NCBI GenBank assembly: GCA_963708115.1
Contig: CAVPRX010000002.1
Coordinates: 62,001-126,000, forward strand
From: VRUE01 sp963708115
GTDB taxonomy: Bacteria; Actinomycetota; Thermoleophilia; Solirubrobacterales; 70-9
Reading direction: 5' to 3'
Length of the DNA: 64,000 nt
Below the pieces are notes generated by a model, which made no database searches, was not told the DNA's origin, and saw only the letters and a program-made list of their open reading frames with translations. This document shows, in pieces, positions 23,653 through 33,633 of the stretch. Position numbers and translations under genes: made by a program. Positions within the stretch are counted from its first letter, which is position 1. Each line of letters begins with the position of its first letter.

Positions 23653-25794
23653 GTGAACGACGCTGCGACCCTCTTCGATGCCGATGCTGCTGCCTTCAGT
23701 GGCACGGTCGAGGTATTGGGAGTCATCTTCAGCGCCGAAGACGACGGCTACGCGGTGCTCGAGGTGCAGGACGCCGAGTCGGGGGAGGGCTTTGCACTGG
23801 TCGGCCCCGTCGCCCACCTGAGCGCCGGCGACCGCGCTGAAGTCAGCGGCGACTGGCAGACGCACTCCCGTTACGGGCGGCAGCTGAAGGCGCGTGGCGC
23901 GCTGCCACTCGATCCCGCCGACCGCGCGGGGCGGATCGCCTACCTGACCAGCCTGCGCCATATCGGCCCGGCTCGCGCCGAACGGCTCGTCGACGAGCAC
24001 GGCGAGGGGGTGCTGGGGGCGATCGCGGCCGACCCGGCCGGCGTCTTCGCCGGCCTGCGCGGGGTCAGCGCCGAGCAGGCCCTTGCGGCGGCCGATTCCT
24101 GGCACGCGTCGCGCGCCGTCCGCGACCTGCACGTCCAGCTGGCGCCGCACGGCTTGGCGCACCTGGCGGCGCCGATCCACGCCCGTTTCGGCGAGCGCTC
24201 GATGGTGATCCTGCACGAGGACCCCTACCGCCTCACCGAGGTCGCCGGGGTGGGGTTCGCCCGCGCCGACAAGATCGCGCTGGCGGCCGACGTGCCGCCG
24301 GAATCGGAGCGGCGTGCTCAGGCCGCCGCGGTCTTTGCCCTCACCGAGGCCGAGCAGCAGGGCAACACCTACCTTCCGGTCGATGAGCTCAACCGGCGCA
24401 CCGCCAAGCTGATCGGCTTGCAGCCCGACCCCGACGTGCCGGCGATGGCGCGCGGCCTGCTGCTCGACGAAGGCCGCGCTTTCCGCGAGCCGACCCACGC
24501 CAGCGAGCTCGCAGTCGCCGCGACGCTGGCCGAGCGGGCGGCCGCGCCGGCCCATCTCGATCACGATCCGGGCGAGCTGCCACCCGAGGACAACGAGGAC
24601 GAGGCGAAGCTGACCGACGAGCAGTGGGCCGCGGTGCGGGGCGCCTTCGCGGCGCGGATCTCGGTGCTGACCGGCGGCCCCGGCGTCGGCAAGACCGCCT
24701 GCACGAGGGCGATCGTCGCCGAGGCGGCGCGGGCCGACGTGCCGATCGCGCTCTGCGCCCCGACCGGGCGCGCCGCCCGGCGACTCGAGGAAGCGACCGG
24801 CCATGAGGCGCAGACGATCCACCGGTTGCTCGAGTGGATGCCCGGTCGCGAGCCGGGCTTCCGGCCCGGTCACCCGTTGCCGGCAAGCCTGGTGATCGTC
24901 GACGAGGCCTCGATGCTGAACCTGCGCCTGATCGAGGTCCTGCTCGGCGGCCTCGCCGAGTCGACCCACGTGGTCTTCGTCGGCGACGCCGACCAGCTGC
25001 CGCCGATCGGCGCCGGCAAGCCCTTCGACGACCTGATCGCCTCCGGCATCGCCCCCGTCGTCCGCCTCACCCAGATCTTCCGCCAGGCGGCGCGCTCGAT
25101 GATCACCACCGCCGCCCACGAGATCAACCAGGGCCGGCCGCCGCACCTGGAGCCGCAGGGCGACCAGGACCACGACTTCTTCTTCATCGACCGGCCGAGC
25201 CCGGAGCGGGCGCTGGAGACGGTGGTCGAGGTGGTCGCCGAGCGGGCGCCGGCGAGCTTCGGCGTCGATCCGATCCGCGAGGTGCAGGTGCTGGCGCCTA
25301 TGTACAAGGGGGCGGTCGGGATCGACGCGCTGAACGAGCGGCTTCAGGGGAGGCTGAACCCGGACGGCAAGGCGGCGCTCAGCGAGCGCTTCCGGATCGG
25401 CGACCGGCTGATCCAGACCCGCAACTCGCACGAGCTGGGGCTGATGAACGGCTCGATCGTCTTCCTCCGCGAGGACGACCCCGGGGAGGAGGCGATCGTC
25501 GTCGATACCGACGAGGGCGGCTCGCTGACGATCCCCTACGGCGAGACGGCGACCCTGCGGCTCGCCTACGCCATCTCGGTCCACAAGGCGCAGGGCTGCG
25601 AGGTGCCGGTGGTGGTCGGCGTCTGCCACCGCTCCCACGCCCGCATGCTGACCCGGCCGCTGCTCTACACGGCGATCACCCGCGCCCGCAGCAGTTGCGT
25701 GCTGGTCGGCGACCCCGCCGCGCTGGAGATGGCCGTCCGCCGCGACGACAGCGGCGCCCGCCACTCGGCCCTGGCCGAGCGGCTGCGCGGCTGA
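23653..25794 (+). CDS. recD2: RecD2-like ATP-dependent DNA helicase
   Basis: 713 aa, superfamily 1B 5'-3' helicase. The N-terminal OB-like domain (FSGTVEVLGVIFSAEDDGYAV) and helix-hairpin-helix region (LTSLRHIGPARAERLVDEHG) precede the motor. Motif I is LTGGPGVGKTACTRAI, motif Ia CAPTGRAARRLEEATG, motif II VIVDEASML, motif III VFVGDADQLPPIGAG, motif IV VRLTQIFRQAARS, and motifs V/VI LAYAISVHKAQGCEVPVVV with LLYTAITRARSSCVLVGD. The length is typical of RecD2. The GTG start follows the long palindrome. It acts in DNA repair or replication-fork processing; no recB/recC is nearby, as expected for RecD2. Confidence 0.9.
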   Translation: MNDAATLFDADAAAFSGTVEVLGVIFSAEDDGYAVLEVQDAESGEGFALVGPVAHLSAGDRAEVSGDWQTHSRYGRQLKARGALPLDPADRAGRIAYLTSLRHIGPARAERLVDEHGEGVLGAIAADPAGVFAGLRGVSAEQALAAADSWHASRAVRDLHVQLAPHGLAHLAAPIHARFGERSMVILHEDPYRLTEVAGVGFARADKIALAADVPPESERRAQAAAVFALTEAEQQGNTYLPVDELNRRTAKLIGLQPDPDVPAMARGLLLDEGRAFREPTHASELAVAATLAERAAAPAHLDHDPGELPPEDNEDEAKLTDEQWAAVRGAFAARISVLTGGPGVGKTACTRAIVAEAARADVPIALCAPTGRAARRLEEATGHEAQTIHRLLEWMPGREPGFRPGHPLPASLVIVDEASMLNLRLIEVLLGGLAESTHVVFVGDADQLPPIGAGKPFDDLIASGIAPVVRLTQIFRQAARSMITTAAHEINQGRPPHLEPQGDQDHDFFFIDRPSPERALETVVEVVAERAPASFGVDPIREVQVLAPMYKGAVGIDALNERLQGRLNPDGKAALSERFRIGDRLIQTRNSHELGLMNGSIVFLREDDPGEEAIVVDTDEGGSLTIPYGETATLRLAYAISVHKAQGCEVPVVVGVCHRSHARMLTRPLLYTAITRARSSCVLVGDPAALEMAVRRDDSGARHSALAERLRG

Positions 25795-25797
25795 GGC

Positions 25798-26487
25798 GTG
25801 GATTCACCAAGGCCATCGCTCGCCGCCGTCGCCGTCACCCTTGGCGGGATCGCGCTGCTTGCGTTGCTCGTGCTGGCGATCCCGGAGCTGCGCGAAGCGT
25901 TCGAGGCGGCGGTGCGGGGGGACACGGCGGAGGTGCGGAGCAAGGTCAAAGACCTCGGCGTTGCCGGGCCGCTGCTGATTCTCGGCCTGACGCTGATCCA
26001 CACCGTCGTCTTCTATCCGGCCGAGATCGTCGACGCCGCAGCCGGCTTCGTCTACGGCTTCTTTCCGGCCCTGGCGCTGATGATGCTCGGCTGGCTGCTC
26101 TCCGGGCTGCTCTGTTACGCCGTCGGCCACTCGGTCGCCAGGCCGCTGCTGGACCGCTGGTTCGGCGCCGCCCGCTTCGAGCGCATCGAGGGAACGATCG
26201 AACGCGGCGGCGCGACCTTGCTGCTCGCCGTGCGGCTGATCCCGATCGTCCCCTTCAGCCTCGTCTCATACGCGGCCGGCGCCGCCCGCGTGCCGCTCTG
26301 GCGCTACGCCTGGACGACCTTGGTCGGCTACCTGCCCATCACCGCCCTGTCCGTCTACTTCGGCACCCGCCTCGAGGGCCTCAGCCTCACCGATCCCATC
26401 GTCCTGGGCAGTGCCGCCGCGCTCCTGGCCTTGCTCTTCGCCGGCCACTGGGTGATGCAGCGAGGCGGGTTTGGCGAGGCGGGCTGA
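25798..26487 (+). CDS. VTT/SNARE-associated (TVP38/TMEM64, DedA-like) membrane protein
   Basis: 229 aa, GTG start three bases after recD2. It has an N-terminal helix, then the VTT domain: FYPAEIVDAAAGFVYGFFPAL, GWLLSGLLCYAVGHSVARPL, and the hallmark LLLAVRLIPIVPFSLVSYAAG, ending YLPITALSVYFG. The family is linked to lipid scrambling or membrane homeostasis. It is probably co-transcribed with recD2, but a shared function is not evident. Confidence 0.85.
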   Translation: MDSPRPSLAAVAVTLGGIALLALLVLAIPELREAFEAAVRGDTAEVRSKVKDLGVAGPLLILGLTLIHTVVFYPAEIVDAAAGFVYGFFPALALMMLGWLLSGLLCYAVGHSVARPLLDRWFGAARFERIEGTIERGGATLLLAVRLIPIVPFSLVSYAAGAARVPLWRYAWTTLVGYLPITALSVYFGTRLEGLSLTDPIVLGSAAALLALLFAGHWVMQRGGFGEAG

Positions 26488-26501
26488 GTAGGGCCGGGGA
26501 G

Positions 26502-28868
26502 CTAGCCGACCCGCTTGACCCGGAAGCCGTAGACGACCGCGGTCGAGCCGGAGTTACCGGCGGAGTCGCGGGCGACCACGCGGACGACGTGCTTGCCGAC
26601 CCGGTAGCGGCGCACGAAGCGCGCCGGGCAGGTCCGCCACGGCCCCTGGTCGACCCGACAGAGGAAGGTCACGCCGGACTCGTCGGAGCCGAACACGAAC
26701 ACGGCCGTCGCGTTGCCCAGGGTCGTCTTGACTACCTTCCCCGGTCGTTTGCGGAGGAAGGTGCTCGGGAGGGTGCCGTCGACCGGCGGTTCGGGGGACT
26801 CGATGACGGGCGGCGGCGGTGGCGGGGACGGCAGCGCTTCGATGCCCCAGTTGCCCGGCGCGCGCGCTTCTTCGACCGAGCCCTCCGGGGTCGGCACCGG
26901 GCAGCTGGGTGCGATTGGGGGCACCGGGGTCAGCAGGTCTTCGACGGCCCCCACGGCGTTGACCAAGCCCGTGCCCACCGCACAGCCGCCGAATTCGCCC
27001 ACGGGAACGGCGCTCGCGAGCAGCGCAGCCTTGATTTCCGCTGGTTCTGCGGTGGGTTTGGCCTCTGACATCAGGGCCGCGACGGCTGCCGCATGGGGAG
27101 CGGCGGCGGACGTTCCGCAGAACCTCCAGACCCCTGCTTTCAGAGACGCGAAGAAGGTCGTCACGCCGCAATCGGTCGCCGCGATGTCGGGCTTGGATCG
27201 CACTTCGGCCGACGGCAGCGGTTCGGCGGCGGCCGTCCCGTTCACCGGGCCGAAGTAGTGGGTCACCGGACCGCGCGAGGAGTATTCCTCGGCCACGGCG
27301 CTGTCGCTGTAGGGGACCGCTGCGAGCGAGACCGCATCGGCGGCCCCGTTGTGCCCGAAGATCGTCGGGCCGGCGACGTCGGTGCCGGTCGAGCGCGGGT
27401 ACTCGACGGCCGTGACCCCGGAGCCGTTCTCGAGCAGCGCGAGCTTGATTCGCGGGGTCCCCCCGGCAAAGCGGTTCACCGCGAACTGGACCGTCTGCTG
27501 GGATCCGCTTTTGTTCGGCCACTGCAGCACCTCGACCGGTTTCTGGCTGATTTCGATGTTGTTGTTTGGCGCGAACCCGATCAAGCCCCCGGTCGAGTTG
27601 AGCAGGAAGGCGTCGAAGTCGGAGGTGACCCCGAGCCAGGGTTCGTCCCACTGCAGGTCGACCGTCAGCGTCGCCCCCGGCGCGACTTTGATCCCGTAGG
27701 TCCTGTCGACCTGGGCGCCGGGGTTGAAGTCGAGGCAGTGCGTTCCTTTGAAGCCGGCGAGCGAGGCGACCGCCGGCGGGCAGGATCCCGAGTCGCGGTA
27801 CTGCTGCGCTTCCCACGAGCCGATTTCGTTGCCCGCTTCGTCGAACAGGTTGTTGTTGCCGGCTGCGGAGAAGTAAGTGACCCCTTCACCGCTGACTTTG
27901 CTCACCGCGACGCCGACCGGGCCTTCCTGGAAGAAGGGCTCCGCCGGATAGCTGACGTCATCGGCGATGACGCTCGCTTCGGCACCTTCCGGTCCCGCGG
28001 CGGCAAGCTTTTCGATGTTTTCGGCGAAAGCCGTTTCGCCGGTGAAGGCGGTGGCGAAGGCGAGCCCGGCCCCCGGTGCGAGGTCGTGGACGATCTGGGC
28101 CATGCCGCGTCCCTCGTCGCCCGGTTCGGGTTCTTCGATGTCGATCGGTTCGTAGTCTTCGAGGAAGTTGACCGGGCCTGCCTGTCCGAGGCAGGTGTTG
28201 CCTTCTTCGGCTTCTCCGGGCAGGTCGCCCGTTTCAACGTCGTTGGCCGCTTTCGTCGCAATCGGTAAGGCGCCGTTGGCGGATTTGGTCGCCGTGTCGA
28301 ATGAGTCGGAGAGGATCCCGACCGTCACGCCGCTGCCGTTGACCGAGAACGGCGGTTCCCGCACCTCGTCGGCGCGGAGCTGCGCGTCGCCCTCCGAGAC
28401 GACGACGCCGGCCGGGCAGGTCGATTCTGCGGTGAAGGGGGTCAGCACCTCGGTGGCCCCCGCGACCCGCGGAACGCTGGAGAGGGCCGGCAGCGCAGCC
28501 GGCTTGGCCGCGACCGTGACCGTCTGGTAGCGGGGGCTGACGTTGACGATCTTGGCGCCGGTGGCGCGCAGGTCATCGACGGCGGCCGCGGCACCCCGGT
28601 CGAAGCGCACTTCGACGAGAACGCGGTTGCCTGCGCGCAGCAGGCTCCCCGGGCCTTCCGGGGCGAGGCTGAGCTTTTCGGCCTGCCGCGCGGGCGATGC
28701 CGAGCGCACCGATGGCTTGGCCAGTTCGGCGAGCCTGGGGGAGAGGTCGCCGTCGCCCGGACGGGTAGCCGCCCAGGCCGATCCCGGCGTCAGCGCAAAG
28801 GCCAGCCCAAGGGCAGCGATTGGCCATATCGCCACCCGGCGAAGGGGCAGATTCCCAGGCAGCATCAC
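26502..28868 (-). CDS. Exported subtilisin-fold (S8-like) serine peptidase
   Basis: 788 aa with a signal peptide (VAIWPIAALGLAFALTPGSAWA). A propeptide-like region precedes the catalytic domain: VTVGILSDSFD (Asp), AAGNNN (oxyanion Asn), and FCGTSAAAPHAAAVAALM (Ser). The usual HGT His motif is not seen; in its place is DEGRGMAQIVHDLAPGAGLA, as in a branch of S8 with sedolisin-like features. A pre-peptidase beta domain is inserted (DRTYGIKVAPGATLTVDLQW). After a Pro-rich linker (LPSPPPPPPVIE) there is a C-terminal beta domain with CRVDQGPWRTCPARF, typical of surface proteins. It is probably secreted and cell-wall associated. Confidence 0.82.
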   Translation of the reverse strand: MMLPGNLPLRRVAIWPIAALGLAFALTPGSAWAATRPGDGDLSPRLAELAKPSVRSASPARQAEKLSLAPEGPGSLLRAGNRVLVEVRFDRGAAAAVDDLRATGAKIVNVSPRYQTVTVAAKPAALPALSSVPRVAGATEVLTPFTAESTCPAGVVVSEGDAQLRADEVREPPFSVNGSGVTVGILSDSFDTATKSANGALPIATKAANDVETGDLPGEAEEGNTCLGQAGPVNFLEDYEPIDIEEPEPGDEGRGMAQIVHDLAPGAGLAFATAFTGETAFAENIEKLAAAGPEGAEASVIADDVSYPAEPFFQEGPVGVAVSKVSGEGVTYFSAAGNNNLFDEAGNEIGSWEAQQYRDSGSCPPAVASLAGFKGTHCLDFNPGAQVDRTYGIKVAPGATLTVDLQWDEPWLGVTSDFDAFLLNSTGGLIGFAPNNNIEISQKPVEVLQWPNKSGSQQTVQFAVNRFAGGTPRIKLALLENGSGVTAVEYPRSTGTDVAGPTIFGHNGAADAVSLAAVPYSDSAVAEEYSSRGPVTHYFGPVNGTAAAEPLPSAEVRSKPDIAATDCGVTTFFASLKAGVWRFCGTSAAAPHAAAVAALMSEAKPTAEPAEIKAALLASAVPVGEFGGCAVGTGLVNAVGAVEDLLTPVPPIAPSCPVPTPEGSVEEARAPGNWGIEALPSPPPPPPVIESPEPPVDGTLPSTFLRKRPGKVVKTTLGNATAVFVFGSDESGVTFLCRVDQGPWRTCPARFVRRYRVGKHVVRVVARDSAGNSGSTAVVYGFRVKRVG

Positions 28869-28910
28869 GTTCTACGGTATCGGCCGGGTGGGGGAGAGCC
28901 TGAAGCCGCG

Positions 28911-28961
28911 GCTTCCGGTGCGCTTTTCGTACGCATGGGGTACAAAAGAAACACCGGAAGC
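28911..28961. other. Intergenic stem-loop upstream of the cold-shock gene
   Basis: A perfect 10-bp inverted repeat (GCTTCCGGTG at 28911-28920, partner 28952-28961) has an inner partial stem (CTTTTCGTAC against GTACAAAAG). It lies between the divergent peptidase and cold-shock genes, about 160 bases before the latter. It could be a leader structure, a terminator-like element, or another palindromic repeat. Confidence 0.5.
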
Positions 28962-29119
28962 GAGCCATGGCTGCGGCCTGCCGCGGAAGCAGCGGCGGCG
29001 CCAACCCTGCTACGGTCCTCCGCGATAGGCCGGAAGATCCGGCAAAAGTTGTGTCTAGCGCTCGCGTCGTTGCTTCACCGCATGTGCCGCGTTCGCAGCA
29101 CATGAAGTGGAGGCAATTC

Positions 29120-29326
29120 ATGCCAACTGGAACTGTCAAGTGGTTCAGCGACGACAAGGGCTACGGGTTCATTACGCCCGACGACGGCTCTAAGGACGTC
29201 TTCGTTCATCACAGCGCGATCCTGGGCGAGGGCTTCAAGTCCTTGACCGAGGGTTCGAAGGTGAGCTACGAGTCCGAAGAAGGCCCTAAGGGCCCGGCCG
29301 CCGCGAGCGTCCAGCAGACCTCGTAG
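29120..29326 (+). CDS. Cold-shock protein (CspA family)
   Basis: 68 aa nucleic-acid-binding OB-fold protein. ATG 29120 (MPTGTVKWFSDDKGYGFITP) follows GGAGG at seven bases, so the longer open frame upstream is rejected. RNP1 (KGYGFI) and RNP2 (DVFVHHSAI) are intact. It acts as an RNA chaperone in the cytoplasm. A classical terminator follows, so it is a single-gene unit; the long leader upstream is common for this family. Confidence 0.95.
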   Translation: MPTGTVKWFSDDKGYGFITPDDGSKDVFVHHSAILGEGFKSLTEGSKVSYESEEGPKGPAAASVQQTS

Positions 29327-29351
29327 TAGCGCACCACTCTTAGCAGTGACG

Positions 29352-29379
29352 GGGCCCGCCCTGGTGGCGGGCCCTTTTT
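29352..29379 (+). terminator. Rho-independent terminator of the cold-shock gene
   Basis: Perfect 9-bp stem GGGCCCGCC (29352-29360) with 29366-29374, loop CTGGT, followed by TTTTTA. It is the clearest intrinsic terminator on the plus strand in the window. Confidence 0.92.
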
Positions 29380-29451
29380 ATGCTTCTCGTCCCCGCGGTC
29401 GCCTTTTGGACCGCCTACCGCACCAGACCTCGACCGCAACCCGTGAACTCC

Positions 29452-31283
<1,832 letters not shown>

Positions 31284-31305
31284 GCCCGCTTCCCTCGGGA
31301 CGGCG

Positions 31306-31348
31306 ACTGGTCACTTTGCCCACGGAATAGGGGGGCAAAGTGACCAGT
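31306..31348. terminator. Perfect 16-bp hairpin between convergent typA and acyl-CoA dehydrogenase
   Basis: ACTGGTCACTTTGCCC (31306-31321) pairs perfectly with 31333-31348 around an 11-nt loop. It is midway between two converging genes and probably bidirectional. There is no T-tract. Confidence 0.8.
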
Positions 31349-31356
31349 GAGCTGCT

Positions 31357-32589
31357 TCAGACAGTCGCGGCGGCCTGCTCGGACTGGCTTTCCTCGGCAG
31401 CTTTTGCCTTCGCGGCTTCGGCCTCCGGGGTGGGCTCGTCGACGTTGCGCGGCAGCAGCACTTCTTTGGCGATGACCAGGCGCTGGATCTGGCTGGTCCC
31501 CTCGTAGAGCTGCATGATCTTCGCGTCACGCATCAGTTTCTCGACCGGGTACTCCTTGATGAAGCCGTAGCCGCCGTAGACCTGCACGGCGTCGACGGCG
31601 ATCTCCATCGCCGAGTCGGCGGCGAAGCGCTTGGCCATCGAGGAGACCTTGCTGTTGCGCTGGCCCTGGTCGAGTTGGACCGCGGAGTTCCAGACCAGCA
31701 GGCGAGCGGCCTCGACCTTGGTCGCCATGTCGGCGATCATGAACTGGATCGCCTGGTGCATCGCGATCGGCACCCCGAACTGAACCCGTTCTTTGGAGTA
31801 CTCGGTCGCGAACTCGAGCGCCGCGCGGCCGATGCCGACGGCCATCGCCGAGACGCCCGGCCGGGTGCGGTCGAGGGTCATCATCGCCAGTTTGAATCCC
31901 TTGTTCTCTTCGCCGATCAGGTTCTCGGCCGGGATCTCGACTTCGTCGAAGGAGATGGTCGCGGTGTTGGACGCCCGCTGGCCCATCTTGTCCTCCTTCT
32001 TGTCGACGGTGACCCCAGGGAGGTTCGCGTCGACGACGAAGGCGCTGATGCCGCGGTGGCCGGCCTCCGGGTCGGTCTTTGCGTAGACCGTGAACCAGTC
32101 GGCGTAGCTGCCGTTGGTGATGAAGCACTTCGAGCCGCTGATGACGTACTTGTCGCCCTTCTTGACGGCGCGGGTTTTCATCCCGGAGACGTCGGAGCCG
32201 GCGTCGGGCTCGGTCAGGCAGAAGGAGGCGAGCTTGTTGCTTTCGGTCAGCATCCCGAGGTACTTCTTCTTGGTCTCCTCGGAGCCGCCGAGGGTGACCG
32301 GGGCTGAGGCGAGGCCGTTGGCCATCAGCGAGGTGGCGATGCCGGAGCAACCCCAGCCGAGCTCTTCCTCGATCAGGCAGCCGGAGAGGTAGTCGAGGCC
32401 GGGGCCGCCGTAGGCCTCGGGGATGTGGGTGTTCATCAACCCGACCTCCCAGGCCTTGTCGATGATCTCCTGGGGCCAGGTGCCGTCTTTGTCGTACTCC
32501 CAGGCGACCTTGCGGATCTCTTTCTCCGCGAAGTTGTGCGCCAGCTCGCGCAGGTCTTTCTGCTCGTCGGTCAGGGTGAAGTCAACCAC
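31357..32589 (-). CDS. Acyl-CoA dehydrogenase
   Basis: 410 aa flavoenzyme that oxidises acyl-CoA to the enoyl-CoA in fatty-acid or related degradation. N-terminal FTLTDEQKDLRELAHNFAEK, FAD-binding FCLTEPDAGSDVSGMKTRAV and KYVISGSKCFITNGSYADWF, and MQLYEGTSQIQRLVIAKEVL with the catalytic Glu (as in medium/short-chain enzymes) are all present. The Ala/Glu-rich C-terminal tail of about 30 residues is an extension. A TetR-type palindrome 38 bases upstream of the start suggests repression relieved by an acyl-CoA ligand. It stands alone as a gene. Confidence 0.92.
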   Translation of the reverse strand: MVDFTLTDEQKDLRELAHNFAEKEIRKVAWEYDKDGTWPQEIIDKAWEVGLMNTHIPEAYGGPGLDYLSGCLIEEELGWGCSGIATSLMANGLASAPVTLGGSEETKKKYLGMLTESNKLASFCLTEPDAGSDVSGMKTRAVKKGDKYVISGSKCFITNGSYADWFTVYAKTDPEAGHRGISAFVVDANLPGVTVDKKEDKMGQRASNTATISFDEVEIPAENLIGEENKGFKLAMMTLDRTRPGVSAMAVGIGRAALEFATEYSKERVQFGVPIAMHQAIQFMIADMATKVEAARLLVWNSAVQLDQGQRNSKVSSMAKRFAADSAMEIAVDAVQVYGGYGFIKEYPVEKLMRDAKIMQLYEGTSQIQRLVIAKEVLLPRNVDEPTPEAEAAKAKAAEESQSEQAAATV

Positions 32590-32626
32590 TGCAGCGTGCT
32601 CCTTTATCTCGGTGGGAGAGGGCCGA

Positions 32627-32642
32627 TTGACTGGTCAGTCAA
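32627..32642. promoter_or_regulatory. Palindromic operator upstream of acyl-CoA dehydrogenase
   Basis: TTGACTGGTCAGTCAA: perfect 7-bp arms with a 2-nt centre, 38 bases before the dehydrogenase start and 97 bases before the divergent gene. It is of the kind bound by TetR-family regulators of acyl-CoA metabolism. No tetR gene is in the window, so the regulator would act from elsewhere. Confidence 0.65.
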
Positions 32643-32738
32643 CCAAGGCAAAAGGGTAGCGGATGGCCACAAAGCGGGCTGGCGGGCCGAAAACAGGACG
32701 CCTGGCGACCGAAATCGGCCCGTCGGCGGCTAACCTGG

Positions 32739-33197
32739 GTGACGATGGAGGGGTTGATCGACATCCAGGCCGGCTACGTGCTGACCCTGATCACCTTGAT
32801 CGCCCTGCCCGTCGCCCTGATCGCCTTTGCCCGCAGCGGGCCGCTCTGGCAGAGCGTCGGCAAAGGGCCGTTCGCGATCGAGCAGGAGATGCCGCCGCCG
32901 AGCCGCCTCGCCCAGCCCGAACCGCCGGTCGACCGCAAGCTTCAGGAGGCCGAGGCGCGGCAGATGCTCGAGGCGAAGTCCTACCGGCGCCAGCAGCGCG
33001 GCGAGTCGCCGCTCGACGTCGAGGCCGAGGTGACGCGGCTGCTCGAATCCCCCGGCGCCAAAGGCCCGGCGATCGACGAGAAGCTGCGTGCCGAGGTGCG
33101 CCAGCTTGTCGTCGCCCGCAACGAACGCCGCATGCGCCGCGGCGAGGATCCGCTCGACGTCGAGGCCGAGATGGAACGCCAGCTCGCGGATTTGTAG
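32739..33197 (+). CDS. Membrane-anchored protein with an internal repeat
   Basis: 152 aa from GTG 32739 (ATG 32745 is also possible). One N-terminal membrane helix (GYVLTLITLIALPVALIAFA) precedes a charged cytoplasmic region. This contains two copies of a roughly 45-residue unit, seen in RRQQRGESPLDVEAEVTRLL and ERRMRRGEDPLDVEAEMERQ. It is divergent from the acyl-CoA dehydrogenase and could share the palindromic operator. No family is recognised. The repeat resembles SHOCT-like C-terminal helices in spacing, a weak suggestion. Confidence 0.7.
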   Translation: MTMEGLIDIQAGYVLTLITLIALPVALIAFARSGPLWQSVGKGPFAIEQEMPPPSRLAQPEPPVDRKLQEAEARQMLEAKSYRRQQRGESPLDVEAEVTRLLESPGAKGPAIDEKLRAEVRQLVVARNERRMRRGEDPLDVEAEMERQLADL

Positions 33198-33210
33198 GAT
33201 CGGGGGAGCG

Positions 33211-33546
33211 ATGGCCGCCGACCGCGACAATCTCTACGAGGTCGAGGAGCTGCTCAACCAGCCCGGGACCTACTTCAACCCGCAGACCGAGGTTCTGGTC
33301 GTAGTTGACGACTCGACCTCGCTCGACCAGGAGGTCTTCAACCTCGAGGACTACGAGGGCGCCGACTGGGTGCGTATCTCCGACGAGGTTCCGGTCGACG
33401 AGGACCGCCGCGACCGGGCGCTGGAGACCTTCCAGACCCACTACCACCCGGGTTCGACCGGATCGGTCTCCGAGACCGCGCTCGAACAGGGTGACGAGGA
33501 GCTCGACGAGGACGAGGACGGCCAGGACCCCGGCCGCGAGGACTAG
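33211..33546 (+). CDS. Small acidic protein of unknown function
   Basis: 111 aa. ATG 33211 has GGGGGAG four bases upstream. LYEVEELLNQPGTYFNPQTEVLVVVDD is followed by a strongly acidic C-terminus (EELDEDEDGQDPGRED). No membrane segment. It is 13 bases after the previous gene and probably co-transcribed with it. The family is not recognised. Confidence 0.7.
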   Translation: MAADRDNLYEVEELLNQPGTYFNPQTEVLVVVDDSTSLDQEVFNLEDYEGADWVRISDEVPVDEDRRDRALETFQTHYHPGSTGSVSETALEQGDEELDEDEDGQDPGRED

Positions 33547-33633
33547 CGCCGCCGGCGCTCGGAGAACTCACCTAATAGCCAGATAGTCACTGTTTAGTTA
33601 AGCTCCGCCGAGTGAGGCGCTCGGTGGGGGGCT

